In this document: piece by piece, positions 7,572 to 16,466 of the stretch
Position numbering within the stretch: the first letter of the stretch is position 1
Layout: the number at the start of each line of letters is the position of its first letter
Source of the DNA: Acidobacteriota bacterium
Lineage (GTDB): Bacteria; Acidobacteriota; Terriglobia; Bryobacterales; Bryobacteraceae
Assembly: GCA_947470805.1 (NCBI GenBank)
Contig: CANIVU010000054.1
Coordinates: 1-56,974 of the forward strand
Direction: 5' to 3'
DNA length: 56,974 nt
Translations under genes and position numbers: made by a program
Notes under the pieces: generated by a model
Seen by the model: only the letters and a program-made list of their open reading frames with translations
Database searches by the model: none
What the model was told of the DNA's origin: nothing

Positions 7572-9674
7572 TCACCTTGGGAAGGCGCGTCGCTCCAGAA
7601 AGAAAGCGGCCGCGGCCAGTAGCCAGCCGATAGCGAGGACCCAGTAGCGGCTGTTGTCGGGCTGATACTGGAAGGCCACCTGGTGGGTACCGGCGGGGAC
7701 GGCGACGGCCGGGAAGCCGGGGGACACCATGGCGATGGGCACGGGCTGGCCATCGACCGATGCACGCCAGTTCTGGTGCCAGCTCATCTTGAGCAAAACG
7801 AACCCGGCGCGGGTGGCGTTGAGCGTGGACTCCCAACGGCCGGCTGTCTCCTTCTCACCCGTGATTTCGCCCGGGGGCGGGGCCGGGGCGGGGAGCGGTG
7901 GGAGGGCGGACTCCGGCGTCAGCCGGGGCATGCCGGGCGGGGCGGGGGAGGGAAGCTCGATCCAGAGATGCTGGCGGCGGCCGACCCACTCGCTCTGCAG
8001 CCAACGGTCGTTGATGGGGTAGAAGTTGTCCCGGGTGAGTGGGACGGCGGCGGGGATGTCGATGGAGTCGAAGTAGCCGCCGCCGGGCGCTTGCAGGACA
8101 TGCAGGGTCCCGCTGGCGGTGCCGGGCAGGAGGAAGCGGGGCAGTTGGGGGGCGATGTGGGGCGGGGCGATGACCGTGCGGATATTGAAGAGCCGGTAGT
8201 GGGCGAGGTTGCGCTCGTCGAAGCGGACCATGAGGTCCGAAGTCAACGGCATGGCGTGATAAAGATACGACAGGGCGGGGATGTGGGCGCGGCCGAGGCG
8301 GGCGTAGACGGGCACATCGCCGACCTTGAACTGGACGCCCCAGTTGGCGCCGAGACCGGCGTAGGCGCGGCCGCCGACGGCGTTGGCTATCTGGAAGACG
8401 TGGTCGATGTCGGGTTGGGCGGCCTGGTTGGCGGCGAGGTTGCGGACGCCCCAGGCGCGGTTGTTTTCGACGGCGACGTTGCGTTCCTGGATCATGGGCG
8501 CGAGGAGGAGCGCGGCGGCCAGGGCGGGGAGGGCGGGGTGGGTTCGTTTGGCGACGGCGGCCCAGATGGCGGCGGCTCCGGAGGCGGCCAGCAGGACGAG
8601 GAAGACCTGGACGGGGCCAATGGCGCGGTGGATATGGAGATCGCTGGTGGCGCCGAGCAGGAGCATCAGCGGGCCCCAGACGGGACGGCCGAAGAAGAAC
8701 AGAATCCAGAAGACGGCGGCGATGAGAATGGTTCGTTCCGGAGTGTCGCGGCGGTCGCGGGCGTTCCAGGCGGCGATCGCCGCGCCAAGGAAGGCGAACA
8801 GGGTGAGTATCGGCCAGCGGCCGAAGTCGAGCAGGGCGCCGGTGGCGAGCCATTCGAGGACTTGTTGCGCGCCGAAGGAGTCCCACTTCCAGACGGGTTC
8901 CCAGCGGGAGCGGTTGAGCGTGGCGCCATCGGTGATGACGGGGATGATTTCAAAGACTGAGATGAGGAAGCTGACGCCGCCGATCCAGGCCAGGCGGACG
9001 AAGCGCCGGGCGGGGTTGATCAAATAGAAGAGGACCAAGGTGAGCGCGCCGAAGTAGCCGTAGACAAAGTGGGAGAGCAGGAGGAGGCCGATGAGGAGGC
9101 CGGCGAGGGTGAGGTGGCGGCCGGTGCGTAGGGCGCCGTAGCCAACGCCGATGGCTGCCAGCAGAAAGTGGACTGCGACGGCCTGGGTATAGAGCCCGCC
9201 GCCGGCCCAGAGGAAGCTGCTGATCTCCAGGCCATAGAGACCGTTGGTGGCCAGTAGTGGGGAGAAGACGGCGGCGATGGCGGCGGTGGTATTCGAAAGG
9301 CCGAGCCAGCGGGCGGCGGCGAAGAAGCTGAGGGGGATGGTGACGATGGCCAGGTACTTGGTCCACAAGAAAACGGTGAGAAGAGGAAGTGACTTGGCGA
9401 GGGCGAAGTAGAGGCCGACGACGAGGCCGTAGGGCAGCAGCTGGTAGGTGCGGGGAACGGGGTAGCCGAAGGTCCATTCGGGGACCCAGAAGTCGATTGG
9501 ATTGCCGCCGGTTTCGATGGTTTGGGCCATGCGCTCGATGATGGCGAAGTGGGCGACGTTGTCGTTGAGATCGTAGCGGCCGATGGAGAGTTCGGGCACG
9601 AGCGCGATGGCGGGAACGAGCACGGCAAGTGCAAGGAGGATGGCTGGCGGCAGGAGGTCCCGGCGGAGTGGCAT
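7572..9674 (-). CDS. YfhO-like large multispanning membrane protein
   Basis: This 700-residue integral membrane protein has around a dozen hydrophobic segments up to about residue 380, then a long extracytoplasmic part and a final membrane helix (YWVLAIGWLLAAAAFFLE). The C-terminal block VLLKMSWHQNWRASVDG followed by PVAVPAGTHQVAFQY-type sequence resembles YfhO/GT-C-like proteins of polymer or lipid glycosylation. The early acidic RYDLNDNVAH loop is compatible with GT-C catalysis, but no defined DxD-type site is certain. Substrate unknown; a role in surface polysaccharide is inference. It is the first gene of the minus-strand group. Confidence 0.72.
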   Translation of the reverse strand: MPLRRDLLPPAILLALAVLVPAIALVPELSIGRYDLNDNVAHFAIIERMAQTIETGGNPIDFWVPEWTFGYPVPRTYQLLPYGLVVGLYFALAKSLPLLTVFLWTKYLAIVTIPLSFFAAARWLGLSNTTAAIAAVFSPLLATNGLYGLEISSFLWAGGGLYTQAVAVHFLLAAIGVGYGALRTGRHLTLAGLLIGLLLLSHFVYGYFGALTLVLFYLINPARRFVRLAWIGGVSFLISVFEIIPVITDGATLNRSRWEPVWKWDSFGAQQVLEWLATGALLDFGRWPILTLFAFLGAAIAAWNARDRRDTPERTILIAAVFWILFFFGRPVWGPLMLLLGATSDLHIHRAIGPVQVFLVLLAASGAAAIWAAVAKRTHPALPALAAALLLAPMIQERNVAVENNRAWGVRNLAANQAAQPDIDHVFQIANAVGGRAYAGLGANWGVQFKVGDVPVYARLGRAHIPALSYLYHAMPLTSDLMVRFDERNLAHYRLFNIRTVIAPPHIAPQLPRFLLPGTASGTLHVLQAPGGGYFDSIDIPAAVPLTRDNFYPINDRWLQSEWVGRRQHLWIELPSPAPPGMPRLTPESALPPLPAPAPPPGEITGEKETAGRWESTLNATRAGFVLLKMSWHQNWRASVDGQPVPIAMVSPGFPAVAVPAGTHQVAFQYQPDNSRYWVLAIGWLLAAAAFFLERRAFPR

Positions 9675-9721
9675 TGGGAAGTCTGAGTATAAGATATCGG
9701 ATTACATCGGTCCAATTTGTC

Positions 9722-9751
9722 TTGCAATCGTGAGTGCTTGGCCTCTACAAT
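9722..9751 (+). promoter_or_regulatory. Candidate sigma70-type promoter of the PEP-CTERM operon
   Basis: TTGCAA and TACAAT are separated by 18 bases, about 55 bases before the PEP-CTERM start codon. The 130-base divergent region is clearly AT-richer than the genes around it. The assignment is by eye only. Confidence 0.4.
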
Positions 9752-9806
9752 AAATTTCTACAACTAGACCGAGTAAATTGGCACTTAAATTTCGGAGGAG
9801 TTTCAG

Positions 9807-10436
9807 ATGAATCGCATTTGGGCAACAGGCGCCGCTGTGGTGGCGATGATGCTGGCGCCGGCCATAGGCCACGGCGCGACTTTGTCGTTTTCGGGTACCT
9901 TTGCGTACGATGCCGATCTGGCATTCATCCCGCTGGTACTGAATAGTAATTCTTTGATTACTGTCCAGTCCTATGGGTACGGGGGATCGAATGCGCTGTC
10001 GGTGGCACCGGGCGGATTCGCGGGGAGCCTGGCACTGTATGATTCGACGGGCTTCCAGGTGGACCACGATTATTTTGGCGGGACGGCGGTTGGGGCTGGG
10101 TGCAGCCACGCCGGGAGCAAGGATCCGGTGACCGGATTTTGCGAAGATCCGAGTTTGGCATTTTCCGGAAATGCGGGCAATTATATTCTGGCATTGAGTG
10201 TGCAAGGCAACGATGGTCCGCTGTTTCTTGCGGATGGCTACAATCTGCTGGCTGGGACTAACCTTGGCTCTGTGGCGTTTCTAGATCCGGGCGATTTTAC
10301 TGGACAGACGATCCGCAACGGGAATTGGTTCCTGCAGGTGAATTTGGATGGCGGCACCGCGGTGCCGGAGCCCGCGTCTCTCCTTTTGAGCGCGGTTGGA
10401 TTGACTGCTTTGATTGCTATTCGGAGGAGAAAGTAG
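9807..10436 (+). CDS. PEP-CTERM sorting-domain protein
   Basis: A 209-residue exported protein. A signal peptide (VVAMMLAPAIGHGA) leads into a beta-rich, glycine-rich body, and the C-terminus is VPEPASLLLSAVGLTALIA followed by RRRK. That is the PEP-CTERM signal recognised by exosortase, so the mature protein should be released at or attached to the cell surface. The body, with DSTGFQVDHD and GNAGNYILALS, resembles pre-peptidase/DVUA0089-like domains. GGAGGAG lies 11 bases upstream of the ATG. The collagen-like gene begins 3 bases later. The exosortase is not in this window. Confidence 0.9.
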   Translation: MNRIWATGAAVVAMMLAPAIGHGATLSFSGTFAYDADLAFIPLVLNSNSLITVQSYGYGGSNALSVAPGGFAGSLALYDSTGFQVDHDYFGGTAVGAGCSHAGSKDPVTGFCEDPSLAFSGNAGNYILALSVQGNDGPLFLADGYNLLAGTNLGSVAFLDPGDFTGQTIRNGNWFLQVNLDGGTAVPEPASLLLSAVGLTALIAIRRRK

Positions 10437-10439
10437 CTT

Positions 10440-11936
10440 ATGCGAAGATTCGCGGCATTTACCCTATTGATGGGTTCCTTGAGCGCCTTTGGCGCCGATG
10501 GGTTGCTTACGGGCGACACCTTTATCACGACCGCGAATGCGGCTGGTAATTTCGGTTCGCAGACGGCTCTGGCGTTGGGATCGGGCGGGACCGGCCTGGT
10601 GCAGTTCAGCCTGGCGACGCTGCCGGCGGGCACACAGGCGAGCGCAATTCAAAAAGCGTCACTGCTTGTTTATGTGAACCGTGTGACGGTGGCCGGTAAT
10701 ATGTCGGTGGCGACGTTGACCACATCGTTCTCGGAACTTGCGGCGACGTACGCGAACGCGAATGCGAGCGTGGGTTCAGTTTTCGCCGGGCCGATCGCGG
10801 CGGGCACGGCGCAGGTGGGTACGTATGTGCTGGTGGATGTGACTTCTCAGGTGCAAAATGGGTTGATTAGCGGCAATGTCGGTTTTGCGTTTGTTCCTGA
10901 CGCCACATTGGTGGCGCAGCTGGACTCGAAGGAGAATACGACGACGAGCCATCCGGCGCAGTTGTTGATCTCGCTGGCGTCGAACGGGCCGGCGGGCGCG
11001 ACGGGTCCCACAGGGCCGACTGGGCCGACTGGTCCAATTGGGTTGGCGGGGAGCACAGGCGCAGCGGGACCGACTGGTCCGACCGGGCCTGCGGGTTTGA
11101 CGGGTCCGAGCGGGCCGACGGGGAGTCTTGGTCCTATTGGGCCGACTGGTGCGACTGGGCCTGCTGGTTTGACTGGTCCGACTGGGCCTGCGGGCCCCAC
11201 GGGTGCATCGGGACCGACTGGTGCGACGGGGCCGGCGGGTTTGACTGGGCCGACGGGACCTGCGGGCCCCACGGGTGCATCGGGACCGACTGGTGCGACC
11301 GGGCCGGCGGGTTTGACGGGTCCGACGGGGCCTGCGGGCCCCACGGGTGCATCAGGACCGACTGGGCCGACCGGGTCGGCGGGTTTGACTGGGCCGACGG
11401 GGCCTGCGGGAACCACGGGTGCGGCGGGTCCGACTGGGCCGACAGGGCCGACGGGACCGACCGGCAACACGGGTTCGACTGGGGCCGCTGGGCCGACCGG
11501 GCCTGCTGGCGCGACCGGGCCTGCGGGTCCGCTTTGGCTAGTGTCCAAGACCAATCGCGGTAACACGTCCACCGCTCCCTTTGTTCGCTACAACTCCCCA
11601 ACGGCGACCGATACCAGCACCAATGTCGCCGCAACGAACGCCTACCGCGTGCCCGCCGACTGTACCCTATCGAACTTCTCTGTTACCTCTGACGGTTCCC
11701 AATCGGCCGCGCGCGTCTTCACAGTGTTCAAGGGAACCACGCCGCTTAACATGACCGCGACTACGATCAGCTGCAGCGTACTCGCTTCGCCAGGAAATTC
11801 TGTAGTGAATTGTGCGTCGGCGAATACCAACGCGGTCATTGCCGGTAACTTCATCACCATCGAAGATAACTATGGCAGTGCTGTCACGACGCAACTCAAT
11901 GGGGTGAACTTCTACTTCAACCTGAAGTGCCAGTAA
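10440..11936 (+). CDS. DNRLRE-like domain protein with collagen-like Gly-X-Y region
   Basis: A 498-residue exported protein. After a signal peptide ([16 protein letters not shown]), residues 20-180 resemble a DNRLRE/CBM96-type adhesion domain ([26 protein letters not shown]). About 180 residues of G-P-T/G-P-A triplets follow, able to form a collagen triple helix, and then a C-terminal beta domain of about 130 residues, possibly for trimerisation. The ribosome-binding site GGAGGAG lies inside the end of the PEP-CTERM gene, so translation is coupled. It probably forms extracellular fibres or coat material. There is no PEP-CTERM motif of its own. Confidence 0.88.
   Translation: MRRFAAFTLLMGSLSAFGADGLLTGDTFITTANAAGNFGSQTALALGSGGTGLVQFSLATLPAGTQASAIQKASLLVYVNRVTVAGNMSVATLTTSFSELAATYANANASVGSVFAGPIAAGTAQVGTYVLVDVTSQVQNGLISGNVGFAFVPDATLVAQLDSKENTTTSHPAQLLISLASNGPAGATGPTGPTGPTGPIGLAGSTGAAGPTGPTGPAGLTGPSGPTGSLGPIGPTGATGPAGLTGPTGPAGPTGASGPTGATGPAGLTGPTGPAGPTGASGPTGATGPAGLTGPTGPAGPTGASGPTGPTGSAGLTGPTGPAGTTGAAGPTGPTGPTGPTGNTGSTGAAGPTGPAGATGPAGPLWLVSKTNRGNTSTAPFVRYNSPTATDTSTNVAATNAYRVPADCTLSNFSVTSDGSQSAARVFTVFKGTTPLNMTATTISCSVLASPGNSVVNCASANTNAVIAGNFITIEDNYGSAVTTQLNGVNFYFNLKCQ
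11150..11366 (+). repeat. 72-bp tandem repeats encoding 24-residue collagen units
   Basis: Inside the collagen-like gene the 24-residue unit beginning [20 protein letters not shown] recurs three times in direct succession with near-identical DNA. More diverged triplets flank it. Such arrays change length by slippage or recombination, so copy number is likely variable between strains. Confidence 0.85.
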
Positions 11937-11957
11937 TCACGGCACAAGCCGTTTAGC

Positions 11958-11991
11958 GAGGGGCATGGGCGACCATGCCCCTCTTTCTTTT
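11958..11991 (+). terminator. Rho-independent terminator after the collagen-like gene
   Basis: An 11-bp perfect stem, GAGGGGCATGG/CCATGCCCCTC, with a 4-base loop (GCGA) is followed by TTTCTTTT. It lies 22 bases after the stop and just before the end of the convergent small gene. Confidence 0.9.
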
Positions 11992-11997
11992 GGGGAA

Positions 11998-12243
11998 TCA
12001 GTCGAAGATCGAGCCGAGGAGGCCGCCGATGACTTCGAGGGCGCCGGAGGCTGCTTCCGTGGCCACTTCGGCGGCACCGGAGGCGAGATCGCCGAGGTCG
12101 GCGTCGGTGACGAGGTCAAGGGCCTCGGAACCGATGTCGGCGATGTCGTCCACACTGTCGCCGAGGGCGTTGGCGACGCGGTGCTGGGTTTCCTGGACGT
12201 CAGGTTGTTGGAGAATCTCTTCGGGTTCCATGGGTTCCGACAT
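11998..12243 (-). CDS. Small acidic protein, unknown function
   Basis: An 81-residue, strongly acidic protein (MSEPMEPEEI start, DIADIGSEALDLVTDADLGD middle) with an alanine/glycine-rich end (EVIGGLLGSIFD) that could be amphipathic. It has no recognisable domain or signal peptide. It lies between a terminator and a divergent gene that begins only 12 bases away, so the two starts share regulatory sequence. It is accepted as real because the opposite frame in the same place has no plausible start of its own. Confidence 0.6.
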   Translation of the reverse strand: MSEPMEPEEILQQPDVQETQHRVANALGDSVDDIADIGSEALDLVTDADLGDLASGAAEVATEAASGALEVIGGLLGSIFD

Positions 12244-12255
12244 ACAATAACATCC

Positions 12256-15072
12256 ATGCTACGGGCAGTGGTAGTTGCCGGTCTGTTTGTCGTGGCGGGG
12301 CAGGACGCGTTGAAGATCCTGGAGGCGCGGTGCGCGGGTTGTCATAACGCGAAGACGCAGCAGGGCGGGTTGGACCTGACGACGCGAGAGGCGGCGCTGC
12401 GGGGCGGCGGGCGCGGTGCGGCGGTGGTGCCGGGGGATTTGGCTGGGAGTTTGCTCTATCAGCTTGCGGCGCACAAGCGGGAGCCGGCGATGCCGCTAGG
12501 CGGGGCACGGTTGAGCGAGGCGGAGTTGGGTGTGGTTGCGGCGTGGATTGGGAAGGGGGCTCCGTTTACCGCGCCGGTGACGGTGGCACCGCATTGGGCG
12601 TTTCAGCCTGTACGGCGGCCAGCGGTGCCGGGTGGCGGGCATCCGGTGGATGCGTTTCTGGAGGCCGAGCGGAAGCGGAACGGTCTGGTGGCTGTTGGTG
12701 AGGCGGACCGGTATACGCTGTTGCGGCGGGTCTATCTGGACCTGACCGGGGTGCCGCCGGGGCCGGTGGCGGTGCGGGCGTTTGTGGCCGATACGGCGCC
12801 GGGGGCGTATGAGCGCGTTGTTGATTCGCTGCTGGCGAGTCCGCGGTATGGGGAGCGGTGGGGGCGGCACTGGATGGACGTTTGGCGGTATTCGGACTGG
12901 TATGGGTCCGGCGCGGAAATACGGAATTCGCAGCCGCATATTTGGAAGTGGCGGGACTGGATTATTGAGTCATTGAATGGGAACAAGGGCTACGACCGGA
13001 TGGTGCGGGAGATGCTGGCGGCCGATGAGATGGCGCCGGGGGATGAGGGCGCGCTGCGGGCGACGGGGTTCCTTGTTCGTAATTGGTTTCTTTTTAACCG
13101 GAACGTCTGGCTGCAGGACACGATTGAGGGAACGACGGCGGGGCTGCTGGGGTTGACGCTGAAGTGCGCGCGTTGCCACGATCATAAGTACGATCCGCTG
13201 GCGCAGGAGGATTACTACCGGTTTCGCGCCTATTTTGAGCCGCACGATGTGCGTTTGGACCGGGTGGCGGGCGAGGTGGACACGAAGAAGGCGGGGTTGG
13301 CGCGGGTGTACGATGCCGCGCCGCGGGGCGATGTACAGAACGCGGCGGGCACGTTTATTAATCCGGCGGTTTTTGGGGAGACGTATTTGTTTGTGCGCGG
13401 GGATGAAAGGGCTCCGGACAAGGCGCGGCCGTTGACGCCGGCGACGCCGCCGGCGCTGGGTTTGGCGGCGGGCGTGCCGCGGGTGGTGGAGTTGCCGGTG
13501 TCGGCGTATTATCCCGACATGCGGGCGACGGCGCAGGCGGACCTGGTGGCGGCGGCGCGGGCGCGGATTGTTTCGATTGAAGGGGATGTGGCGGCGGCGC
13601 GGGAACGGATGGAGGCGGCGCGGACGGCTCCGAAATGGGAGCGGCCGGCGGGTGCTTTGGTGACCTTTGAGGGGGCGGTGAAGCCATTGTTGGAGGCGCG
13701 GTGCGGCGGGTGCCATTTGGCTCGGAATCTGAAGAGTGGTTTTAACGTGGCGTCGGCGAAGAGTGTCATAGCGGGCGGGAAGAAGCACGGGGCGGCGGTG
13801 GTGGCGGGGAAGAGTTCCGAGAGCGTTTTGGTGCGGATTCTGCGGGGGGAGCTTTCGCCGCGGATGCCTCTCAACGGGCCGCTTTTGACGGCTGCGGAGA
13901 TGGGGCTTGTGGCGGCTTGGATTGACCAGATGCCGCCTCCGGAGCCGGCCGTGGTGATTGCCGAGGCGGAGGCGCGGTTGGCGGTGGGGGAGCGGGAGTT
14001 GCCGGCGGCGCGGGCGGGGTTGGCGGCGTTGGAAGCGCGGGTATTGGCCGAGAATGCGCGGGTGGGGAAGGCTGCTGACGCCGAGGCGCTGGGCGTGACG
14101 GCGCGAGCGGCGGAGCGGCGGGCCGGGGCTTTGCTGGCGGAGGAGAACGTCTTTCGGGCGCAGCAGCGGCTGGCCGAGGCGTTGCGGGCGGAGAAGCTGG
14201 ACGAGGGGAAGGTGACGGCCGCGCGGCGGGCGCTGGAGCAGGCGGTGGGCGCGCTGGATGGGCCGAAGGAGGGGTACACGCCGTTGGGGCCGCAGTATCC
14301 GGCGACGTCGACGGGGCGGCGGACGGCACTGGCCGAATGGATGACGGCGCGGGAGAATCCGTTGACCGCGCGTGTGGCGGTGAACCATATCTGGCTGCGG
14401 CATTTTGGGGCGGCGCTGGTGCCGTCGGTGATCGATTTTGGGCGGAATGGGAAGCGGCCGACGCATCCGTTGCTGTTGGATTGGCTGGCGGCGGAGTTCA
14501 TGGAGTCGGGCTGGGATATGAAGAAGCTGCACCGATTGTTGGTGACGAGTGCTGCGTATAAGATGCAGTCCGGGGGCGGTGGGGATAACCGTTGGTATGG
14601 ACGGATGAACGCGCGGCGACTGGAGGCCGAGGCGATCCGGGATTCGGTGCTGGCGGTGGCCGGGACGCTGGATGGGACGATGGGCGGGCCGGAGCTGAAC
14701 GAGGAGTCGCAGGCCGATGTGCCGCGGCGGAGTTTGTACTTCCGGCTGACGCCGGATTCGCAGTTGACGTTTTTGAAGGTCTTTGACGGGGCGGACCCGA
14801 CGGCGTGTTTTGCGCGTACGGAGAGCATTGTGCCGCAGCAGGCGCTGGCGCTGACCAATAGCAAGCTGACGCTGGAGCATGCGCGGATTGTGGCCGACCG
14901 GTTGGCGGGTTCGCGGGATTTTGTGGGGGATGCGTTTTTTCGGGTACTTTCGCGGCCGGTGACGGCGGCCGAGCGGGCGCTGAGTGATTCGTATCTGGGG
15001 GCGGGGACGGACCGGCGGGCGCTGTTGATCCACGCGTTATTTAATAGAAATGAGTTTGTGACGCTGCGATGA
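12256..15072 (+). CDS. PSCyt1/DUF1549/DUF1553 multi-CXXCH protein
   Basis: A 938-residue exported protein of the planctomycete-cytochrome family. A signal peptide (VVVAGLFVVAG) is followed by a haem-binding C26-AGC-H30. The DUF1549 domain contains CARCHDHKYDP at residues 304-314, a second C-type motif CGGCH is at 483-487, and a DUF1553 domain fills the C-terminus (ARVAVNHIWLRHFG, AIRDSVLAVAG, LALTNSKL). A helical, glutamate/alanine-rich spacer lies around 560-670. Biochemical function is not established for the family; an extracytoplasmic redox enzyme on complex carbon is a common inference. It overlaps DUF1501 by 4 bases (ATGA). Confidence 0.92.
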   Translation: MLRAVVVAGLFVVAGQDALKILEARCAGCHNAKTQQGGLDLTTREAALRGGGRGAAVVPGDLAGSLLYQLAAHKREPAMPLGGARLSEAELGVVAAWIGKGAPFTAPVTVAPHWAFQPVRRPAVPGGGHPVDAFLEAERKRNGLVAVGEADRYTLLRRVYLDLTGVPPGPVAVRAFVADTAPGAYERVVDSLLASPRYGERWGRHWMDVWRYSDWYGSGAEIRNSQPHIWKWRDWIIESLNGNKGYDRMVREMLAADEMAPGDEGALRATGFLVRNWFLFNRNVWLQDTIEGTTAGLLGLTLKCARCHDHKYDPLAQEDYYRFRAYFEPHDVRLDRVAGEVDTKKAGLARVYDAAPRGDVQNAAGTFINPAVFGETYLFVRGDERAPDKARPLTPATPPALGLAAGVPRVVELPVSAYYPDMRATAQADLVAAARARIVSIEGDVAAARERMEAARTAPKWERPAGALVTFEGAVKPLLEARCGGCHLARNLKSGFNVASAKSVIAGGKKHGAAVVAGKSSESVLVRILRGELSPRMPLNGPLLTAAEMGLVAAWIDQMPPPEPAVVIAEAEARLAVGERELPAARAGLAALEARVLAENARVGKAADAEALGVTARAAERRAGALLAEENVFRAQQRLAEALRAEKLDEGKVTAARRALEQAVGALDGPKEGYTPLGPQYPATSTGRRTALAEWMTARENPLTARVAVNHIWLRHFGAALVPSVIDFGRNGKRPTHPLLLDWLAAEFMESGWDMKKLHRLLVTSAAYKMQSGGGGDNRWYGRMNARRLEAEAIRDSVLAVAGTLDGTMGGPELNEESQADVPRRSLYFRLTPDSQLTFLKVFDGADPTACFARTESIVPQQALALTNSKLTLEHARIVADRLAGSRDFVGDAFFRVLSRPVTAAERALSDSYLGAGTDRRALLIHALFNRNEFVTLR

Positions 15073-16466
15073 GACGACGAACACTGTTGGCTAACTTAGG
15101 GATGGGTGTGACGGGGATGGCGCTGTCGGCACAGGGCGTGCCCGGGGGCTTGCATCATACGGCGAAGGCAAAGCATGTTATCTGGATTTTCTTAGAAGGC
15201 GGGTTGAGCCACTTAGAGTCATTTGACCCGAAGCCGGAGTTGAATAAGTGGGCGGGGAAGACGATTGCCGAGACGCCGCACCGGGGGGTGCTGGACGCGC
15301 CGTTTACGAAGCAGAATGTTGTCGAATTTACGGCTTCCGAGCGGAAGTTGATGACGACTGTTTTGCCGTTGCAGGTGGGGTTTCAGAAGCGCGGGCAGAG
15401 CGGGTTGGAGATTAGTGATTGGTGGCCGCATGTGGCGGGCGTGGCCGATGAGTTGGCGGTGGTGCGGTCGGTGTGGACGACGGACAACGATCATGCGGCG
15501 CAGTTGCAGTTTCACACGGGACGCCATATTTTTCAGGGGTATTATCCGTCGGTGGGGTCGTGGGTGCATTACGGGCTGGGGTCGCTGAACGAGAACCTGC
15601 CGTCGTTTGTGGTGCTGGGTCCGCCGTCGCCGCCGCACCTGGGCGGGGCGGGGACGTATGGGGGGAACTACCTGGGTCCGCAGCATAGCGGGGTGCATTT
15701 GGCGAGCGATCCGGCGCGGCCGTTGACCTATGCTTCACCGGAGATGGCGATGGGGGCGGAGGAGCAGAAGAGGCAGTTCGAATTCATCGGCGCTTTGAAT
15801 GCGTTGGATGACGTTTCCGATGAGTCTGTGCGGGCGCGGATTAAGTCGTATGAGTTAGCGTTTCGGATGCAGGCGGCAGTTCCTGAGGTGTTCCGGCATG
15901 AGAGTGAATCTGAAGTTACTCGGAAGTTATATGGACTGGAACAGGAAAATACACGGGCGTTTGGACAGGACTTACTGAGTGCGCGCCGATTGGTGGAGCA
16001 GGGCGTGCGGTTTGTGCAGGTGTTTCATGGGTACCGGACGGATGGGAACGGGTGGGATGCGCACACAGAGTTGAAGAAGAATCACACGCGGTTGTGCGGG
16101 GAGGTGGATGGGCCGATCGCGGGGTTGATCCGGGATTTGAAGCAGAGAGGATTGTTGGACGAGACGCTGATTGTGATTGGGACAGAGTTTGGACGTACGC
16201 CGGGGGTGGAAGGGGCGCGCGAGGGGCGGGATCATCACCCTTTTGGATTTTCGGTGGTGATGGCGGGCGGGGGATTGAAGCGCGGGGTGGCGCATGGGGA
16301 GACCGATGCGCTTGGGTTTCATGCGGTGGTGGACCGGCATTATGTGACCGATATTCACGCGACGGTGCTGTGGCAGTTGGGGTTGGATTCGCGGAAGTTG
16401 AATGTGGCGGGGCAGCAGCGGCTGGACCAGGATTATGGGGCGCCGATACGGGCGATTATTGCGTAA
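15069..16466 (+). CDS. DUF1501 family protein
   Basis: A 465-residue protein related to sulfatase/alkaline-phosphatase-fold proteins. It begins with MRRRTLLANLGMGVTGMALS, a twin-arginine-like signal. Family marks include VIWIFLEGGLSHLESFDPKP at the front and ETLIVIGTEFGRTPG plus GRDHHPFGFSVVMAGGG near the end. DUF1501 is nearly always paired with DUF1549/DUF1553 proteins, as here, with translational coupling. The two probably work together outside the cytoplasm; the substrate is unknown. Its end overlaps the convergent GGDEF-EAL gene by 11 bases. Confidence 0.92.
   Translation: MRRRTLLANLGMGVTGMALSAQGVPGGLHHTAKAKHVIWIFLEGGLSHLESFDPKPELNKWAGKTIAETPHRGVLDAPFTKQNVVEFTASERKLMTTVLPLQVGFQKRGQSGLEISDWWPHVAGVADELAVVRSVWTTDNDHAAQLQFHTGRHIFQGYYPSVGSWVHYGLGSLNENLPSFVVLGPPSPPHLGGAGTYGGNYLGPQHSGVHLASDPARPLTYASPEMAMGAEEQKRQFEFIGALNALDDVSDESVRARIKSYELAFRMQAAVPEVFRHESESEVTRKLYGLEQENTRAFGQDLLSARRLVEQGVRFVQVFHGYRTDGNGWDAHTELKKNHTRLCGEVDGPIAGLIRDLKQRGLLDETLIVIGTEFGRTPGVEGAREGRDHHPFGFSVVMAGGGLKRGVAHGETDALGFHAVVDRHYVTDIHATVLWQLGLDSRKLNVAGQQRLDQDYGAPIRAIIA

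Noticed and set aside
10980-11540. CRISPR-like repeat array
   Set aside because: Periodic repeats encode an in-frame collagen region with no spacer structure.
12970-15033. Minus-strand ORF of 687 codons opposite DUF1549/DUF1553
   Set aside because: Arginine/proline-rich shadow of a gene with clear CXXCH motifs.
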